DNA of 64,000 nt from Paenibacillus sp. JJ-100 (GTDB lineage: Bacteria; Bacillota; Bacilli; Paenibacillales; Paenibacillaceae), in contig NZ_CAOJCM010000002.1 in NCBI RefSeq assembly GCF_948329825.1, positions 310,001 through 374,000 on the forward strand, read 5' to 3'. This document shows positions 53,207 through 63,441 of this stretch, one piece after another. A program made the position numbers and the translations under genes. The number at the start of each line of letters is the position of its first letter. Positions within the stretch are counted from its first letter, which is position 1. A model generated the notes under the pieces. It saw only the letters and a program-made list of their open reading frames with translations, made no database searches and was not told where the DNA came from.

Positions 53207-53283
53207 TCATGCTCCCCCTTCTCTAACTTGAAACTACAATATTGCCTAAAATGCAAACAGATGTTTTCTTATCCTTGTCCATT

Positions 53284-54273
53284 TTAATTCAAGATATCCC
53301 GTTTCGTAAAGACAAGGAATGAGACAACGAGTGATGCAGCCCCCCAAACACTAAGCACAATAAGGGAAAAACCAAGATTCATGCCTTCAATTGGCGGTAG
53401 TCCACCCGATAAATAGTCAGGCAGTTCAAGGTTGACCATAAACAAATATTTGGCCGACTCCCATGAAGCTGCCATATTCGTCAGGATTGTTCCTGCAATG
53501 AGGGCAGCCATCATAATAACAATACTTGCTGCTGTACTGCGAACAAGAACCGACACCATAAATGCCAACATTGCGACAATAATACTTACGAACCAGATCA
53601 AACCTGCTTGCATCAACATGTACTGCCATTGACTTACCGCATGTACAGCAGACATATCTACATCGGTGCCAACCACTTTGAACCCAGTAAAAACAGGCAT
53701 GCCGAACCCTTTGTATCCAAATACAGCGCCAGATATGCCATAACAAATCACATAGGCAGATACAACAATGATGGAAACAAACATGATCAGTGTTACAAGC
53801 TTGCTTAGAAGCACTTTCCATCGTCTAACAGGGCGAGTCAGCAACATTTTGATCGTACCGGTCGTCCGCTCACCTGATACCAAGTCCGAAGCAATCGCCA
53901 TAATCAAAAGAGGAATAAAAAGCCCTACGGCATTATTCATAAACTCCCTTGTAAACGTGACTCCTCCTGGCTCTTTAGGATTGATATCATTTTCCAGATA
54001 ATATTGCATTTGCTGGATATACACAGTCCTATATTTTTTGTATTCCTCGGGTACCCTGTCGCTGCCAAGCGAGTTCTGATTATCGGTAATGGCCTGCTGC
54101 AATTCGAGCCTCCAGTCACCACCGAATTTGTCCTGATTATTTTGAGCTGATTTCATCTGTGCATACGTGAACATCGGTACAAGGATGGCCAGAACGATGA
54201 AAATAATATAAAGACGTTTCTTCTTAACCATTTTGATGGTCTCATTACGAATGAGCGGCATAATATTATTCAA
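53284..54273 (-). CDS. ABC-2 type exporter permease
   Basis: About 329 residues with one N-terminal segment, a loop of about 110 residues outside the membrane, then five more segments; SGERTTGTIKMLLTRPVRRWKVLLSKL marks the ABC-2 (YhaP/NatB) fold. Start is TTG at 54273, eight bases after AAGG, overlapping the end of the ATPase gene; GTG at 54282 is the other option. Partner of the ATP-binding subunit just upstream. Confidence 0.9.
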   Translation of the reverse strand: MNNIMPLIRNETIKMVKKKRLYIIFIVLAILVPMFTYAQMKSAQNNQDKFGGDWRLELQQAITDNQNSLGSDRVPEEYKKYRTVYIQQMQYYLENDINPKEPGGVTFTREFMNNAVGLFIPLLIMAIASDLVSGERTTGTIKMLLTRPVRRWKVLLSKLVTLIMFVSIIVVSAYVICYGISGAVFGYKGFGMPVFTGFKVVGTDVDMSAVHAVSQWQYMLMQAGLIWFVSIIVAMLAFMVSVLVRSTAASIVIMMAALIAGTILTNMAASWESAKYLFMVNLELPDYLSGGLPPIEGMNLGFSLIVLSVWGAASLVVSFLVFTKRDILN

Positions 54274-55240
54274 TAGATTCACCTTCTGTCATTTTTAAAA
54301 ATAGCTGTTCAAGTGTAGGCTGAATCCGTTGTACACCTTCAACCTGAATACCAGCCTGTACCATCTGTGTCACCAACTCGGGGATCATCTCCTCGTGCAT
54401 CTCTGCAACAACCGCATTTGTTCCGAGCCCTGCAATAATGGTGTCATCCATAAAATCAGCAGGGCGAGTGACGAGTGTAATACCATGATCGATTAACATC
54501 TGACGCCCTGCTTCTAACGGTGTGAGATGCCATATAGCCACCTTGGAATGGTCTTCAATCAGTTCGTTTACACCGCCCACCGCGAGCACACGGCCAGCAC
54601 TGATGATCGCAACCCGATCACAGAGAAGCTGAATCTCACTTAACAAGTGACTGCTAACAAAAACGGCCATGCCTTCACTGGCAAGCTGTTTGATAAATTC
54701 CCGCAGTTCCTTAATCCCTTTTGGATCAAGACCGTTTGTCGGTTCATCCAGAATGAGGAGACGCGGCTTCCCAAGCAGTGCTTGAGCTATTCCAAGTCGC
54801 TGACGCATACCGAGAGAATATGTTCTGACTTTATCATGAATCCGTTGATCCAGACGAACGATATTTACCACTTCCTGAATACGATCCTGATCCACACCTG
54901 GCTGCATTCGAGCAAAATGCTCGAGGTTCTCCCACCCGGTTAAATATGTATATACTTCTGGGTTTTCAACGATGGATCCGACATATTTCAGTGCTCGCTC
55001 GGGGTCCCGATTCACATCATAACCACAGACGCTAATCTTTCCTTCTGTAGGTTTGATTAGATCAACCAGCATACGAATCGTTGTTGTTTTGCCCGCCCCA
55101 TTAGGTCCCAAAAATCCGAATATTTCACCAGGTTTGACATCAAAAGTGACATCTTTAATGATCCACTTTCGCCCAATTTTTTTCTTCAAATGTTGTACGG
55201 ACAAGACGGAATCATATTGCTTCTCCGCTTTCTCTGCCAT
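54266..55240 (-). CDS. ABC transporter ATP-binding protein
   Basis: 324 residues. Walker A GPNGAGKTT, signature YSLGMRQRLGIAQAL, Walker B LLILDEPTNGLDPKG, H-loop SSHLLSE. The 80 residues after the ATPase core form the small C-terminal domain seen in exporters of antibiotics and bacteriocins (DrrA-type). With the permease it forms a two-subunit exporter; the substrate is unknown. Only zero-to-one base separates it from the GDSL gene upstream. Confidence 0.93.
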   Translation of the reverse strand: MAEKAEKQYDSVLSVQHLKKKIGRKWIIKDVTFDVKPGEIFGFLGPNGAGKTTTIRMLVDLIKPTEGKISVCGYDVNRDPERALKYVGSIVENPEVYTYLTGWENLEHFARMQPGVDQDRIQEVVNIVRLDQRIHDKVRTYSLGMRQRLGIAQALLGKPRLLILDEPTNGLDPKGIKELREFIKQLASEGMAVFVSSHLLSEIQLLCDRVAIISAGRVLAVGGVNELIEDHSKVAIWHLTPLEAGRQMLIDHGITLVTRPADFMDDTIIAGLGTNAVVAEMHEEMIPELVTQMVQAGIQVEGVQRIQPTLEQLFLKMTEGESIE

Positions 55241-56116
55241 TTATTTCACGCTCCCCTCTGCCGGTGTATTCCCTTGATATTCCTGTGCAATGCGAACCGC
55301 GATCTGCTGATAACCTTGACCATTAGGATGAAAGTGATCGGATGAAAGATATTCGTCGAGATGATTCTCAAACAGATCAAAGGTCGGCACAAGTGTCATT
55401 TTATCTTCATTGTTTAAAATGGACAGGGCCGCATCATTCCACGCAGCAACAACTGCATTACCCGGCTTCTCGAGCTCTTTCACATTACCAAAGGGATTAT
55501 ATAATCCGATGTACGCAATGTGAGCATTCGGATTAATTTCTTTTACTTTTTTTAAAATTTCCTGCAGTCGTTTTGACGTCTCAGGCAAGGCAGCAGCCAG
55601 TTTCTCAGCCGTTGGTGGATCCTCACCTTGAAGAACCTGTCCCCCCTGAAACAGGTCATTTGCACCAATGGAGAGCATAATAAAGTTGGATTGCTGCAAG
55701 ACGTATTTAACTCCTTGTTCATCCAGCTTGCTTAACAAAGCGTCTGTTCGGAGGCCGTTCACTCCCAAATTGTTAAGTACTTGTACATCATAACCCTTAT
55801 CCTTAAGCAGATTGCCGGCTCTTCGAACAAAACCAAGTCCCTCATCATCACCCGTTCCTCTGGCTAGAGAATCACCGATGACTGCCATCCGGATCTTTCC
55901 ATCTTCTACTATCGCTTGATTACTGCCTTTTTGAGCTTCTTGCGATGATCCCGCACTATTTTGTCTATCGTTTAATGTGGAGTCTCCCTGAGGAAAGATA
56001 ACATCTTTTATGGCGTAACCAAATCCAAATAATAGTAGCAAAGTTGATAAAATAGCTATGGTGCTAACACTTCTCCAGATCCAAGGTGCTGAATCAAGAT
56101 TTTTGTTCTTTTTCAT
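55241..56116 (-). CDS. GDSL/SGNH hydrolase, membrane-anchored
   Basis: 291 residues. N-terminal membrane segment (about 14-36), then an SGNH esterase domain: block I GDSLARG (Ser nucleophile), block III SIGANDLF, block V DHFHPNGQGY (Asp and His). Resembles Bacillus YpmR. The catalytic domain is outside the cell. It is the first gene of the unit with the ABC exporter and could act on an exported lipid or cell-wall group; this is inference. Confidence 0.9.
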   Translation of the reverse strand: MKKNKNLDSAPWIWRSVSTIAILSTLLLLFGFGYAIKDVIFPQGDSTLNDRQNSAGSSQEAQKGSNQAIVEDGKIRMAVIGDSLARGTGDDEGLGFVRRAGNLLKDKGYDVQVLNNLGVNGLRTDALLSKLDEQGVKYVLQQSNFIMLSIGANDLFQGGQVLQGEDPPTAEKLAAALPETSKRLQEILKKVKEINPNAHIAYIGLYNPFGNVKELEKPGNAVVAAWNDAALSILNNEDKMTLVPTFDLFENHLDEYLSSDHFHPNGQGYQQIAVRIAQEYQGNTPAEGSVK

Positions 56117-56260
56117 CCATCACATCTCCAGTCAAGTGCGTAAAATTTATAATGGCTTTCGAATACTGCTTATTCTAAATAACATAAGTCTTCTGACGTT
56201 AATTTGCAAATTTTGTTCCTGTATTCGATAACAGCCGTTTACCCGAACTGAAAAAAAATA

Positions 56261-56308
56261 AAAAGTCATATCATCCACAACCTTACGGCGGTGGATGTAT
56301 GACTTTTC
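56261..56308 (-). terminator. terminator of CAP-domain gene
   Basis: AAAAGTCATA (56261-56270) pairs with TATGACTTTT (56298-56307) and CATCCAC with GTGGATG; T-tract on the minus strand. 38 bases after the CAP stop. Confidence 0.85.
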
Positions 56309-56345
56309 ATTATAAAATAAATGATCGATTATTCATTCTCAGCTC

Positions 56346-57083
56346 TTATTTACCGATAAACTCTTGAGCCCAATATCCGTTATAGTAACCTACACCGATA
56401 TGCGTGAAGTTTTTGCTCAGGATATTTGCTCTGTGACCCGCACTGTTCATCCAAGCTGTTACAACTTCCTGTGGCGTTTTCTGGCCTTTAGCGATATTTT
56501 CACCAGCATAGTTGTAAGTAACTCCGAATTGTTTCATCATATCAAATGGAGAACCGTAAGTCGGAGACTGGTGAGCAAAGTAGTTATTGTCACTCATATC
56601 TTTCGCTTTGGCTACTGCAACCTTGTCCAAGAGTGCATCTGATGCAAGCGCACTAAGTCCTGCTTTGGCACGTTCTGCATTCACCAGTTTTACGACTTGT
56701 GTAGCAAAATCGGATTGTGTGCTTTGAGAACCACCATTGTTACCTGTGTTTGTAGGTTTTTTGTCTGGTGTTGTCGTTACTGGCTTCTCTTCTTGTACTG
56801 GCTTAGCAGGTGTGCTTGGTTTTGGTTCAGGCTTAGCTTCAGGCTGAGTTGCTGGTTTTTCAACAACTTGTCCTTCGGATAAAGTATATCCGTTTTGTTT
56901 AAGCCATTGCTCAATATAAGATTTAAGGTTATCTGCATTCAGCACTTTGTATGTCGTTACCGTAGATGCTTTATATGTTGAATCTGCAGCAGACACGGAG
57001 GCAGGCAGCATAATCCCTACGGCGAGTGCAGCTGTCAGACTGCCAGTCACAACTTTTTTCATCCAGTTCTTCTTCAAATTCAT
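56346..57083 (-). CDS. secreted CAP-domain protein
   Basis: 245 residues. Signal peptide (1-32, ending VSAADS), a Pro/Lys/Thr/Glu-rich linker, then a CAP/SCP domain from about 125 (VKLVNAERAKAGLSALASDA, HRANILSKNFTHIGVGYY) like Bacillus YkwD. The family has roles in spore or sporulation biology and cell-wall binding; activity is unknown. AAGGAGATGA precedes the ATG at 57083. Monocistronic. Confidence 0.92.
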   Translation of the reverse strand: MNLKKNWMKKVVTGSLTAALAVGIMLPASVSAADSTYKASTVTTYKVLNADNLKSYIEQWLKQNGYTLSEGQVVEKPATQPEAKPEPKPSTPAKPVQEEKPVTTTPDKKPTNTGNNGGSQSTQSDFATQVVKLVNAERAKAGLSALASDALLDKVAVAKAKDMSDNNYFAHQSPTYGSPFDMMKQFGVTYNYAGENIAKGQKTPQEVVTAWMNSAGHRANILSKNFTHIGVGYYNGYWAQEFIGK

Positions 57084-57409
57084 TCATCTCCTTAGAATTA
57101 ATTATTACAATTTTGTAATCACTACTCTAGGAGTATATCAATTACTCAGGAGATTGTGAACCTATAAAATAATGGAAAAGTGACTCTTTTGTCATCATTG
57201 GATGTTTCCAAATACTAAGGAACGGGTAATATATTTGGTCTTGTTTCTATATTCTTTTCAACTCCTATTAAGCTGCTTACGAAGTGTTACAAATAAAAAA
57301 ATGGCACTCAGTCAAGTTCTCACCTGCTGAATGCCTTTCATCTATTTTTCATCCACATGATCTCACATACATCCGAGATCCCGTGAAAAATGCTTTTAAT
57401 TGATACGTT
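57084..57409. other. intergenic region with terminator
   Basis: Holds the promoter region of the CAP gene, which I cannot place with confidence, and the terminator of the purT unit. No gene seen. Confidence 0.5.
57295..57335 (-). terminator. terminator of purT-GNAT unit
   Basis: GGCACTCAG / CTGAATGCC arms; the one mismatch becomes a G-U pair in minus-strand RNA. A run of A's on the left gives the T-tract. 75 bases past the GNAT stop. Confidence 0.75.
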
Positions 57410-57868
57410 CTATATAAGAACCTTGCTGAAGCGATAGCCTTTTTTATGAAAACCAATGTGCTCATAGAAGGAATAAGCTGATGAAGTCACTTCGCGATTG
57501 GGGCCCGTGACGAACAATTGCTTACTACCTTTCTTTTTGCCCCAGTCTTCAGCACGAGCCATAAGACGACGGCCAATGCCACTTCCCCGATGCTCCTGAC
57601 CAACAATTAAAGATGTAATTTGGGCAGCAGGTTCCGGGTACGCATGATTTTGAACACATTGCAAGCCAATCACACCAATAATCTGATCATCCACTTCGGC
57701 AACAAGCATGCACGCGTTCGGATTGCTCTCCAAAATTTCAATGCGTTCTTTCATAACATTGGTCGTTGTCGGATAGCTGACCTCTCGCATCAATCCCGTT
57801 ACTGCTTCAGCATCTCGCAGTTCACACTCTCGGATCATCAGTACAGGGGCCTCCACATTATTGGACAT
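57410..57868 (-). CDS. GNAT family acetyltransferase
   Basis: 152 residues of the GNAT fold; acetyl-CoA loop in [20 protein letters not shown] (about 87-106) and a C-terminal [19 protein letters not shown]. The substrate is unknown. The start overlaps the end of purT by 11 bases, with GTGGAGG just upstream inside the purT gene, so they are cotranslated. Confidence 0.9.
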   Translation of the reverse strand: MSNNVEAPVLMIRECELRDAEAVTGLMREVSYPTTTNVMKERIEILESNPNACMLVAEVDDQIIGVIGLQCVQNHAYPEPAAQITSLIVGQEHRGSGIGRRLMARAEDWGKKKGSKQLFVTGPNREVTSSAYSFYEHIGFHKKGYRFSKVLI

Positions 57869-59045
57869 GATTTACCTCCACTTTCAGCATATTTGCGGCT
57901 TGAACCGCTGTTTTACGAGCTTCTTCCACATCTGTTCCAGCACTAAGGGCTACAGCCATACGTCGTCCTTGTTTCGTTTCAGGTTTACCAAACACACGAA
58001 CCTGAGTACGAGGCAAGGCCAACGCATCTTCAATCCCACTTATGGTGAACTCAGATGTTTCAACATCGGCCTTCAGCGTTGCTGAAGCACCCGGTGTCAG
58101 CAAATGTACTTCTGTGACGGGAAAACCAAGAATAGCCCGGACATGAAGAGCGAACTCCGAACTGTCTTGCGTGACCATCGTGACCATCCCCGTATCGTGC
58201 GGACGTGGTGAAATTTCGCTAAACACCACACCATCGGACGTTAGGAAGAGTTCAACACCAAATAGACCGTACCCTCCCAGCTCATCCGTAACCTTCTTCG
58301 CAATGTGACATGCCTGTTTCCATTGTTCCGAAGTCATCGCATGAGGCTGCCACGATTCGATATAATCTCCATCTTTTTGGATGTGGCCAATCGGCGGACA
58401 AAATACAGTACCTGATACCGATCGAACAGTCAGTAACGTGATCTCACTCTCAAACTTTACAAAACTCTCCACAATAACGCGTACCGATTTGCCTCTCGCT
58501 CCAGAGAGTGCAATGTCCCAACAGTTCGCTGCGTCTTCTGGTGTATGACATACACTCTGACCTTTACCAGACGAACTCATCAGTGGTTTGATAACACAAG
58601 GTGTACCTAGTTCACGAACAGCTTCTTGCAACTGTTCTAAACTATCCGCAAAGAGATAAGCGGCTGTGGGAAGATTCAATTGTTCAGCAGCCAGACGACG
58701 AATGCCTTCTCGATCCATAGTCAAACGAGCAGCACGAGCCGTTGGCACGACACAAAATCCTTCTTCCTCAAGTTCCAGCAATGCCTCAGTTGCAATGGCT
58801 TCAATCTCCGGTACGATGTAATGCGGTTGTTCCTTACGGATCAATTGTTTCAATGCTTCGCCATCTAACATGTCGATGCAGTAAGATCGATGTGCGACCT
58901 GCATGGCCGGTGCGTTCTCGTAACGATCAACAGCGATCGTTTCTACGCCCAGACGTGCGGCCTCTATCACGACCTCTTTACCCAATTCTCCGCTGCCAAG
59001 CAGCAGCATTTTTTTGGCTTGAGCCGAAAAAGGAGCACCCCACAT
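57858..59045 (-). CDS. purT: formate-dependent GAR transformylase 2
   Basis: About 395 residues. PurT makes formyl-GAR from GAR, formate and ATP in purine synthesis. ATP-grasp features: [12 protein letters not shown] near the N-terminus, [14 protein letters not shown] (Gly-rich loop) and the metal site [27 protein letters not shown] ([21 protein letters not shown] split). Start at 59045 is ATG; a longer frame to 59234 is rejected because the family starts at this point. Formate may come from pyruvate formate-lyase in anaerobic growth. Confidence 0.95.
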   Translation of the reverse strand: MWGAPFSAQAKKMLLLGSGELGKEVVIEAARLGVETIAVDRYENAPAMQVAHRSYCIDMLDGEALKQLIRKEQPHYIVPEIEAIATEALLELEEEGFCVVPTARAARLTMDREGIRRLAAEQLNLPTAAYLFADSLEQLQEAVRELGTPCVIKPLMSSSGKGQSVCHTPEDAANCWDIALSGARGKSVRVIVESFVKFESEITLLTVRSVSGTVFCPPIGHIQKDGDYIESWQPHAMTSEQWKQACHIAKKVTDELGGYGLFGVELFLTSDGVVFSEISPRPHDTGMVTMVTQDSSEFALHVRAILGFPVTEVHLLTPGASATLKADVETSEFTISGIEDALALPRTQVRVFGKPETKQGRRMAVALSAGTDVEEARKTAVQAANMLKVEVNHVQ

Positions 59046-59420
59046 AGTTCTTTCCAATCCTCCCAAAGAGAAATCTTCTATATCTATCTCTCTATTCTCG
59101 GGGTTTTGGTTAAAGATTGCAAGAGTACTCCCTATTTTTCTTGTGAATTTTACAAGATTTTTTGTGTTTTTTCGATCATTTTTTACAAATCTCATTTCTG
59201 GATTCGATACTCTTTCCACCACTCCCAATTTCAAGGAAATAAATATTTCGAAACACTACCAATCGAGTTAGCATCCTTCCTGTTCGCTCTCGAGTCTCAT
59301 AACAAAAAAACACTTCACCATCTTGTCCCCGTATTTACCATCCGATGCTTCTGATAGCAAGTCAGTGGGAACAAAATAGGTAGAAGTGTTTGTCATTTCT
59401 TGTCATTCCATGATGTTCTT
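59046..59420. other. intergenic region upstream of purT
   Basis: Contains the purT leader, for which I see no certain PurR box or purine riboswitch, and the terminator hairpin of the ABC exporter. No gene seen. Confidence 0.5.
59305..59393 (-). terminator. terminator of ABC exporter operon
   Basis: Long imperfect stem: AACACTTCACC (59309-59319) pairs with GGTAGAAGTGTT (59380-59391) and a further GTCCCC / GGGAAC region; the plus strand has A's before the stem giving a T-tract on the minus strand. Directly past the stop at 59421. Confidence 0.6.
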
Positions 59421-61271
59421 TTATAAAAACCGATATTGTGCTTCAATCAGTCCATTGTATACGCCTTGTTTCTGAATCAGTTGTTCGTGATTCCCCTCTT
59501 CCTTGATCTCTCCGTGATCCAGCACTATGATGTTATCCGCATTACGTATCGTGGAGAGACGATGAGCTACCATGAAGGATGTGCGACCTTTAAGCAACAC
59601 CTTAAGTGCTTCCTGTATCTTCAGTTCAGTCTCGGTATCAATGCTGGCTGTAGCTTCATCCAGGATTAATATTAGCGGATCAGCAAGCAATGCACGTGCA
59701 AAGGATAATAACTGCCGTTGTCCCATAGATAGTACGTTACCACGTTCTTCAACCTCAGTATCATATCCACCCGGAAGCTTCATAATAAACTCGTGTGCAT
59801 TAACAGCCTTGGCTGCTTCCTCTATCTCTTCGTTGGTCGCATCCAATCGACCAAACCGGATATTGTCGCGGATCGTTCCTGAGAAAATAAATGTATCTTG
59901 AAGAACGATGCTAATCTGGCTTCTCAAGCTTTCCACAGTAACATCGCGCACATCATATCCGTCGATGGTTAGACGGCCTCCCGTAATATCATAGAAACGA
60001 CTAATGAGATTAATAATCGTACTTTTACCAGAGCCCGTATGTCCGACAAGCGCAATCGATTGTCCGGCCGCTACTGAAAAACTAATTCCTTTTAGCGCCT
60101 GTCTTCCTTTTTCATATTCAAACACGACATGATCAAACTCAATATCCCCTTTAATAGAAGGAAGAGGTTTAGCTCCTTCTTTATCGGCGATATTAGGCTG
60201 CTCATCCATGAATTCGAAGATCCGTTCAGATGAAGCCATGGCAACAAGTAACTGATTATACATCTGCCCGAGACGATTGATCGGGTCCCAGAAATTGCCC
60301 ACATAGTTAGCAAAGGCAACAAGCAGACCTACGGTTAACATTTCATTCTGAATAAGATGGGCACCGTACCAGAATAATATTAACGTCCCGAAGCCACCTG
60401 TGATCTCAATTAAAGGACCGAATCCTTGGTTCATCGCAGAAGCTTTATCCCATGACTTTTTGCTGGACATGTTCATATTGTCAAAGTATCTCATGTTCTC
60501 TTTTTCCTGTGTGAACGCTTGTGTTACCCGGATTCCTTGAATCGATTCATTTAAGTGTGAGTTAATCCGAGAGTTCTTCATCCGTACATCTTGCCAAGCC
60601 CGACGAATTAAAACCCGCAGCTTGGTAGATATGATAAACATAATCGGCACCGTTATAATTACGGCCAATCCAAGTTTCCAATTAATTAATAGTAAGATCA
60701 CTATGATACCAAGCAGTTGCACACAGTCAATCATGACGTTTACAGCACCATTGGTAAACAGATCTTGCAAGGAGTTAATATCATTGGTCACCCGTACTAG
60801 CACAGAGCCTGCCGGTCTTTTGTCGAAAAAGTTAAATGACAGCTTCTGAATATGTTTAAACAAGTCTGAACGTAAATCGTAGATCACTCGCTGACCAATA
60901 ATATTGGTCAGTTTAATTCGATAGGTGTTTGCCGCCCACTGAATGAGATACAAGAGCAAGATCGAACCTGCAATCAGATACAGTAGTGTTATGCTAGGTA
61001 GTCCGCTCTGTGGTGCAATGGCTCTATCAATAGCCAGACTGATCAGAAAAGGTACCGACAATTTCGTAATCGTTCCGAGAATCATCATCAAAATAACGAG
61101 CGGCAAGAGCTGCCTTGCATACGGTTTCATGTACGCAAACAGTCGACCGAATTCTTGCCAATTAAATGGTTTTTCAATGATTTCATCATCCTGGTAAACA
61201 AATCGTTCATTCAGTTTTGCATCCGAGGTCTCTTGGACCCCACGCCTGTCTGTTACCGTTTCGGCACTCAT
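59421..61271 (-). CDS. heterodimeric ABC exporter subunit, catalytic half
   Basis: 616 residues: six membrane segments (about 50-340) then an ATPase domain. Walker A GHTGSGKST, signature LSMGQRQLLSFARALL (LSMGQ instead of LSGGQ), Walker B with catalytic Glu LILILDEATASID. It pairs with the upstream protein; one ATP site is formed by the Glu here and the intact LSGGQ of the partner. Resembles YfiC/BmrD type multidrug exporters. Its start overlaps the partner's stop by four bases. Confidence 0.93.
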   Translation of the reverse strand: MSAETVTDRRGVQETSDAKLNERFVYQDDEIIEKPFNWQEFGRLFAYMKPYARQLLPLVILMMILGTITKLSVPFLISLAIDRAIAPQSGLPSITLLYLIAGSILLLYLIQWAANTYRIKLTNIIGQRVIYDLRSDLFKHIQKLSFNFFDKRPAGSVLVRVTNDINSLQDLFTNGAVNVMIDCVQLLGIIVILLLINWKLGLAVIITVPIMFIISTKLRVLIRRAWQDVRMKNSRINSHLNESIQGIRVTQAFTQEKENMRYFDNMNMSSKKSWDKASAMNQGFGPLIEITGGFGTLILFWYGAHLIQNEMLTVGLLVAFANYVGNFWDPINRLGQMYNQLLVAMASSERIFEFMDEQPNIADKEGAKPLPSIKGDIEFDHVVFEYEKGRQALKGISFSVAAGQSIALVGHTGSGKSTIINLISRFYDITGGRLTIDGYDVRDVTVESLRSQISIVLQDTFIFSGTIRDNIRFGRLDATNEEIEEAAKAVNAHEFIMKLPGGYDTEVEERGNVLSMGQRQLLSFARALLADPLILILDEATASIDTETELKIQEALKVLLKGRTSFMVAHRLSTIRNADNIIVLDHGEIKEEGNHEQLIQKQGVYNGLIEAQYRFL

Positions 61272-63040
61272 GAGTTCACCTGCTCCCCAGCCTCCCGCTT
61301 ACCGCGGGCAATGTAGTCTGCGTATTGAATATTGTAAACGTCCTGGTATGGTCCAGGCACTTGAATGAGTTCCGTATGTTTGCCACGTTGTACAACACGG
61401 CCCTCATCTAACACCAAAATTTCGTCGGCATGACGCAGAGAGGAGATTCGGTGCGCAATGATAAAGGTGGTTCTTCCACGCATAACTTCCTGAAATCCTG
61501 ATTGAATCTCATGTTCCGTTTCCATGTCGACGGCACTCGTTGCATCGTCCAGCACAAGAATTTTTGGATTTTTGAGCAGCGCCCGTGCAATGGCGATCCG
61601 CTGTTTCTGGCCCCCCGATAACCCCATACCACGTTCGCCAACGACCGTATCATACCCTTCGGGAAACTCCATAATAAAATCATGTGCTTTAGCCAACTTG
61701 GCGGCGCGGATAATCTCATCCATGGTCACGTTCTTCAATCCATAAGAGATGTTATTCCGGATACTGGACGAGAACAAAAACGTTTCCTGGAACACTGAAG
61801 CAATCTGGCTCCGCAAGTTTCGAATACCGATCTCCTTAATATTGATTCCATCCAGCTTGATCGAACCGGAATTCACATTATAAGCCCGCATCAAGAGCTG
61901 GATGATCGTCGATTTCCCTGATCCTGTTCCACCAAGGAAACCGATTACAGAACCAGGCGGTGCATCAAAATTAATATCCGTCACAGCAGGCATTTTGTTT
62001 CCGTAGGCGAAGGTTACCGATTCAAAAGTCACATGACCTTTAACCTCATCTGACTCCACGATCACCGGTTCTTCCGTCTCTTGCACGTCAACAGGCGTAT
62101 TCAACAGTTCGAGCACCCGTTCACCTGAAGCTTTGGACTGTGTATAGTTATTGATGTGGAAGCCAAGACCCCACATCGGACCAATTATGTACCAGATCAA
62201 ACTGAAGAAGGCAACGAGTTGACCCAAAGTTAACGTCTGCTGGATAACCATTCTTCCACCAATGACGAGCAGAAGTACAACACTCACCGAAGCCAAAATC
62301 TCCATAATCGGAAAATAACGGCTCCATAATGTGGCGGCATGTATTTGATTTGTTTTATAGCGTTCATTTCTTGTAGAAAACTTCTCTACTTCATACGGTT
62401 CTCTTGCAAACGATTTAACCGTTCGCACACCTGTTATGTTTTCTTGTACTGCCGTAGTCAAAGAGCTTAAAGCAAGTCTCATTTCCTGAAACGCAGGATG
62501 AATTCTGGATTCGAATCGAAGCGCAACGAAGGCAAGAAGTGGGATACAAACGAGTGTCAGCAACGTTAATTGCCAGCTCATCGTCATCATCATAATTGCG
62601 CCGAATACAACCATTAGTACCATGTTGAGAATCTGGGCGAAACCAAATCCGATAAAGTTACGGATGGCCTCCAAATCTCCCGTGAGGCGGGACATCAGGT
62701 CACCTGTTTTGGCCGTATCATAATAACGGAAGGATAAAAATTGAAGCTTTTCATAACATGCATTACGGAGCCTGTAAGCTAGATGGTTACCAAGACGTCC
62801 GCCAAAGAAACCGTGTAAAAATTGCAATCCCGCTTTCAAAATAACGACTCCTAACACCGTTAGAGCAAGTATGGGAACGTCTTCAAAATTTCGAGCGACA
62901 ATGACATCATCGATCAAAATTCGCAGTAGGTTGGGATAGACCAATCCAAGTGCGGTCGCTAAGGCGAGGAACAAGATTGATACCAATAAATACGTTCGCC
63001 TCTCCCTATAATAGGTTTGCAGTTGCCTAAGAACATCCAT
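61268..63040 (-). CDS. heterodimeric ABC exporter subunit, degenerate half
   Basis: 590 residues: six membrane segments then ATPase. Walker A GGTGSGKST, intact signature LSGGQKQRIAIARALL, but Walker B reads ILVLDDATSAVD, with Asp where the catalytic Glu should be, so its own site is non-hydrolytic. This is the asymmetry of YfiB/BmrC-type heterodimers. AGGAGG-like sequence (GGAGAA) lies before the start. Cotranscribed with the catalytic half. Confidence 0.93.
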   Translation of the reverse strand: MDVLRQLQTYYRERRTYLLVSILFLALATALGLVYPNLLRILIDDVIVARNFEDVPILALTVLGVVILKAGLQFLHGFFGGRLGNHLAYRLRNACYEKLQFLSFRYYDTAKTGDLMSRLTGDLEAIRNFIGFGFAQILNMVLMVVFGAIMMMTMSWQLTLLTLVCIPLLAFVALRFESRIHPAFQEMRLALSSLTTAVQENITGVRTVKSFAREPYEVEKFSTRNERYKTNQIHAATLWSRYFPIMEILASVSVVLLLVIGGRMVIQQTLTLGQLVAFFSLIWYIIGPMWGLGFHINNYTQSKASGERVLELLNTPVDVQETEEPVIVESDEVKGHVTFESVTFAYGNKMPAVTDINFDAPPGSVIGFLGGTGSGKSTIIQLLMRAYNVNSGSIKLDGINIKEIGIRNLRSQIASVFQETFLFSSSIRNNISYGLKNVTMDEIIRAAKLAKAHDFIMEFPEGYDTVVGERGMGLSGGQKQRIAIARALLKNPKILVLDDATSAVDMETEHEIQSGFQEVMRGRTTFIIAHRISSLRHADEILVLDEGRVVQRGKHTELIQVPGPYQDVYNIQYADYIARGKREAGEQVNS

Positions 63041-63441
63041 GTTTCTCCTCCTCTAAAGTTGCCTAAAATGATATGAACATTTATGAAGTTTATCACCGTC
63101 CCTCATTCGCGGCAAAGCGAATAAAAGCCCATATTCAGGCTACTTTCAGCTTATTATCGCGTTAACAGAGACCAATACCTAAGTTTCAATCAAATGTTTG
63201 AATATTCTCTTTATTTCAGGTTGTTCATACCAAAAAAAGGCTCCCCGTATGCCTTTACAACGGGAGCCTTTTCTGATGCTTTTTTGCAACATTTTCAGTG
63301 GATTGCAAAAAATCAAATATTTTTACAAACGTTTCCAACATTTAATCACATATCAATGGATCTGCTTACTTAGAAAGCGAGGCCATACTTGCCACGAACG
63401 ATTCACCTTAATGCGAACTGAACCATCGGCTGAACCTTCAG
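63041..63441. other. intergenic region upstream of ABC exporter
   Basis: Contains the terminator of the partial right-edge gene and, nearer the exporter, an unplaced promoter. A short hairpin ATTCGC / GCGAAT lies near 63108-63124. No gene seen. Confidence 0.5.
63231..63273 (-). terminator. bidirectional terminator
   Basis: Arms AAAAGGCTCCC / GGGAGCCTTTT with a 16-base loop, A's to the left and T's to the right. Ends the minus-strand gene at 63442. Confidence 0.85.

Noticed and set aside
59046..59304. Purine riboswitch or PurR box upstream of purT
   Set aside because: CGAA-containing stretches occur, but I could not find a paired PurR box or riboswitch core with confidence.
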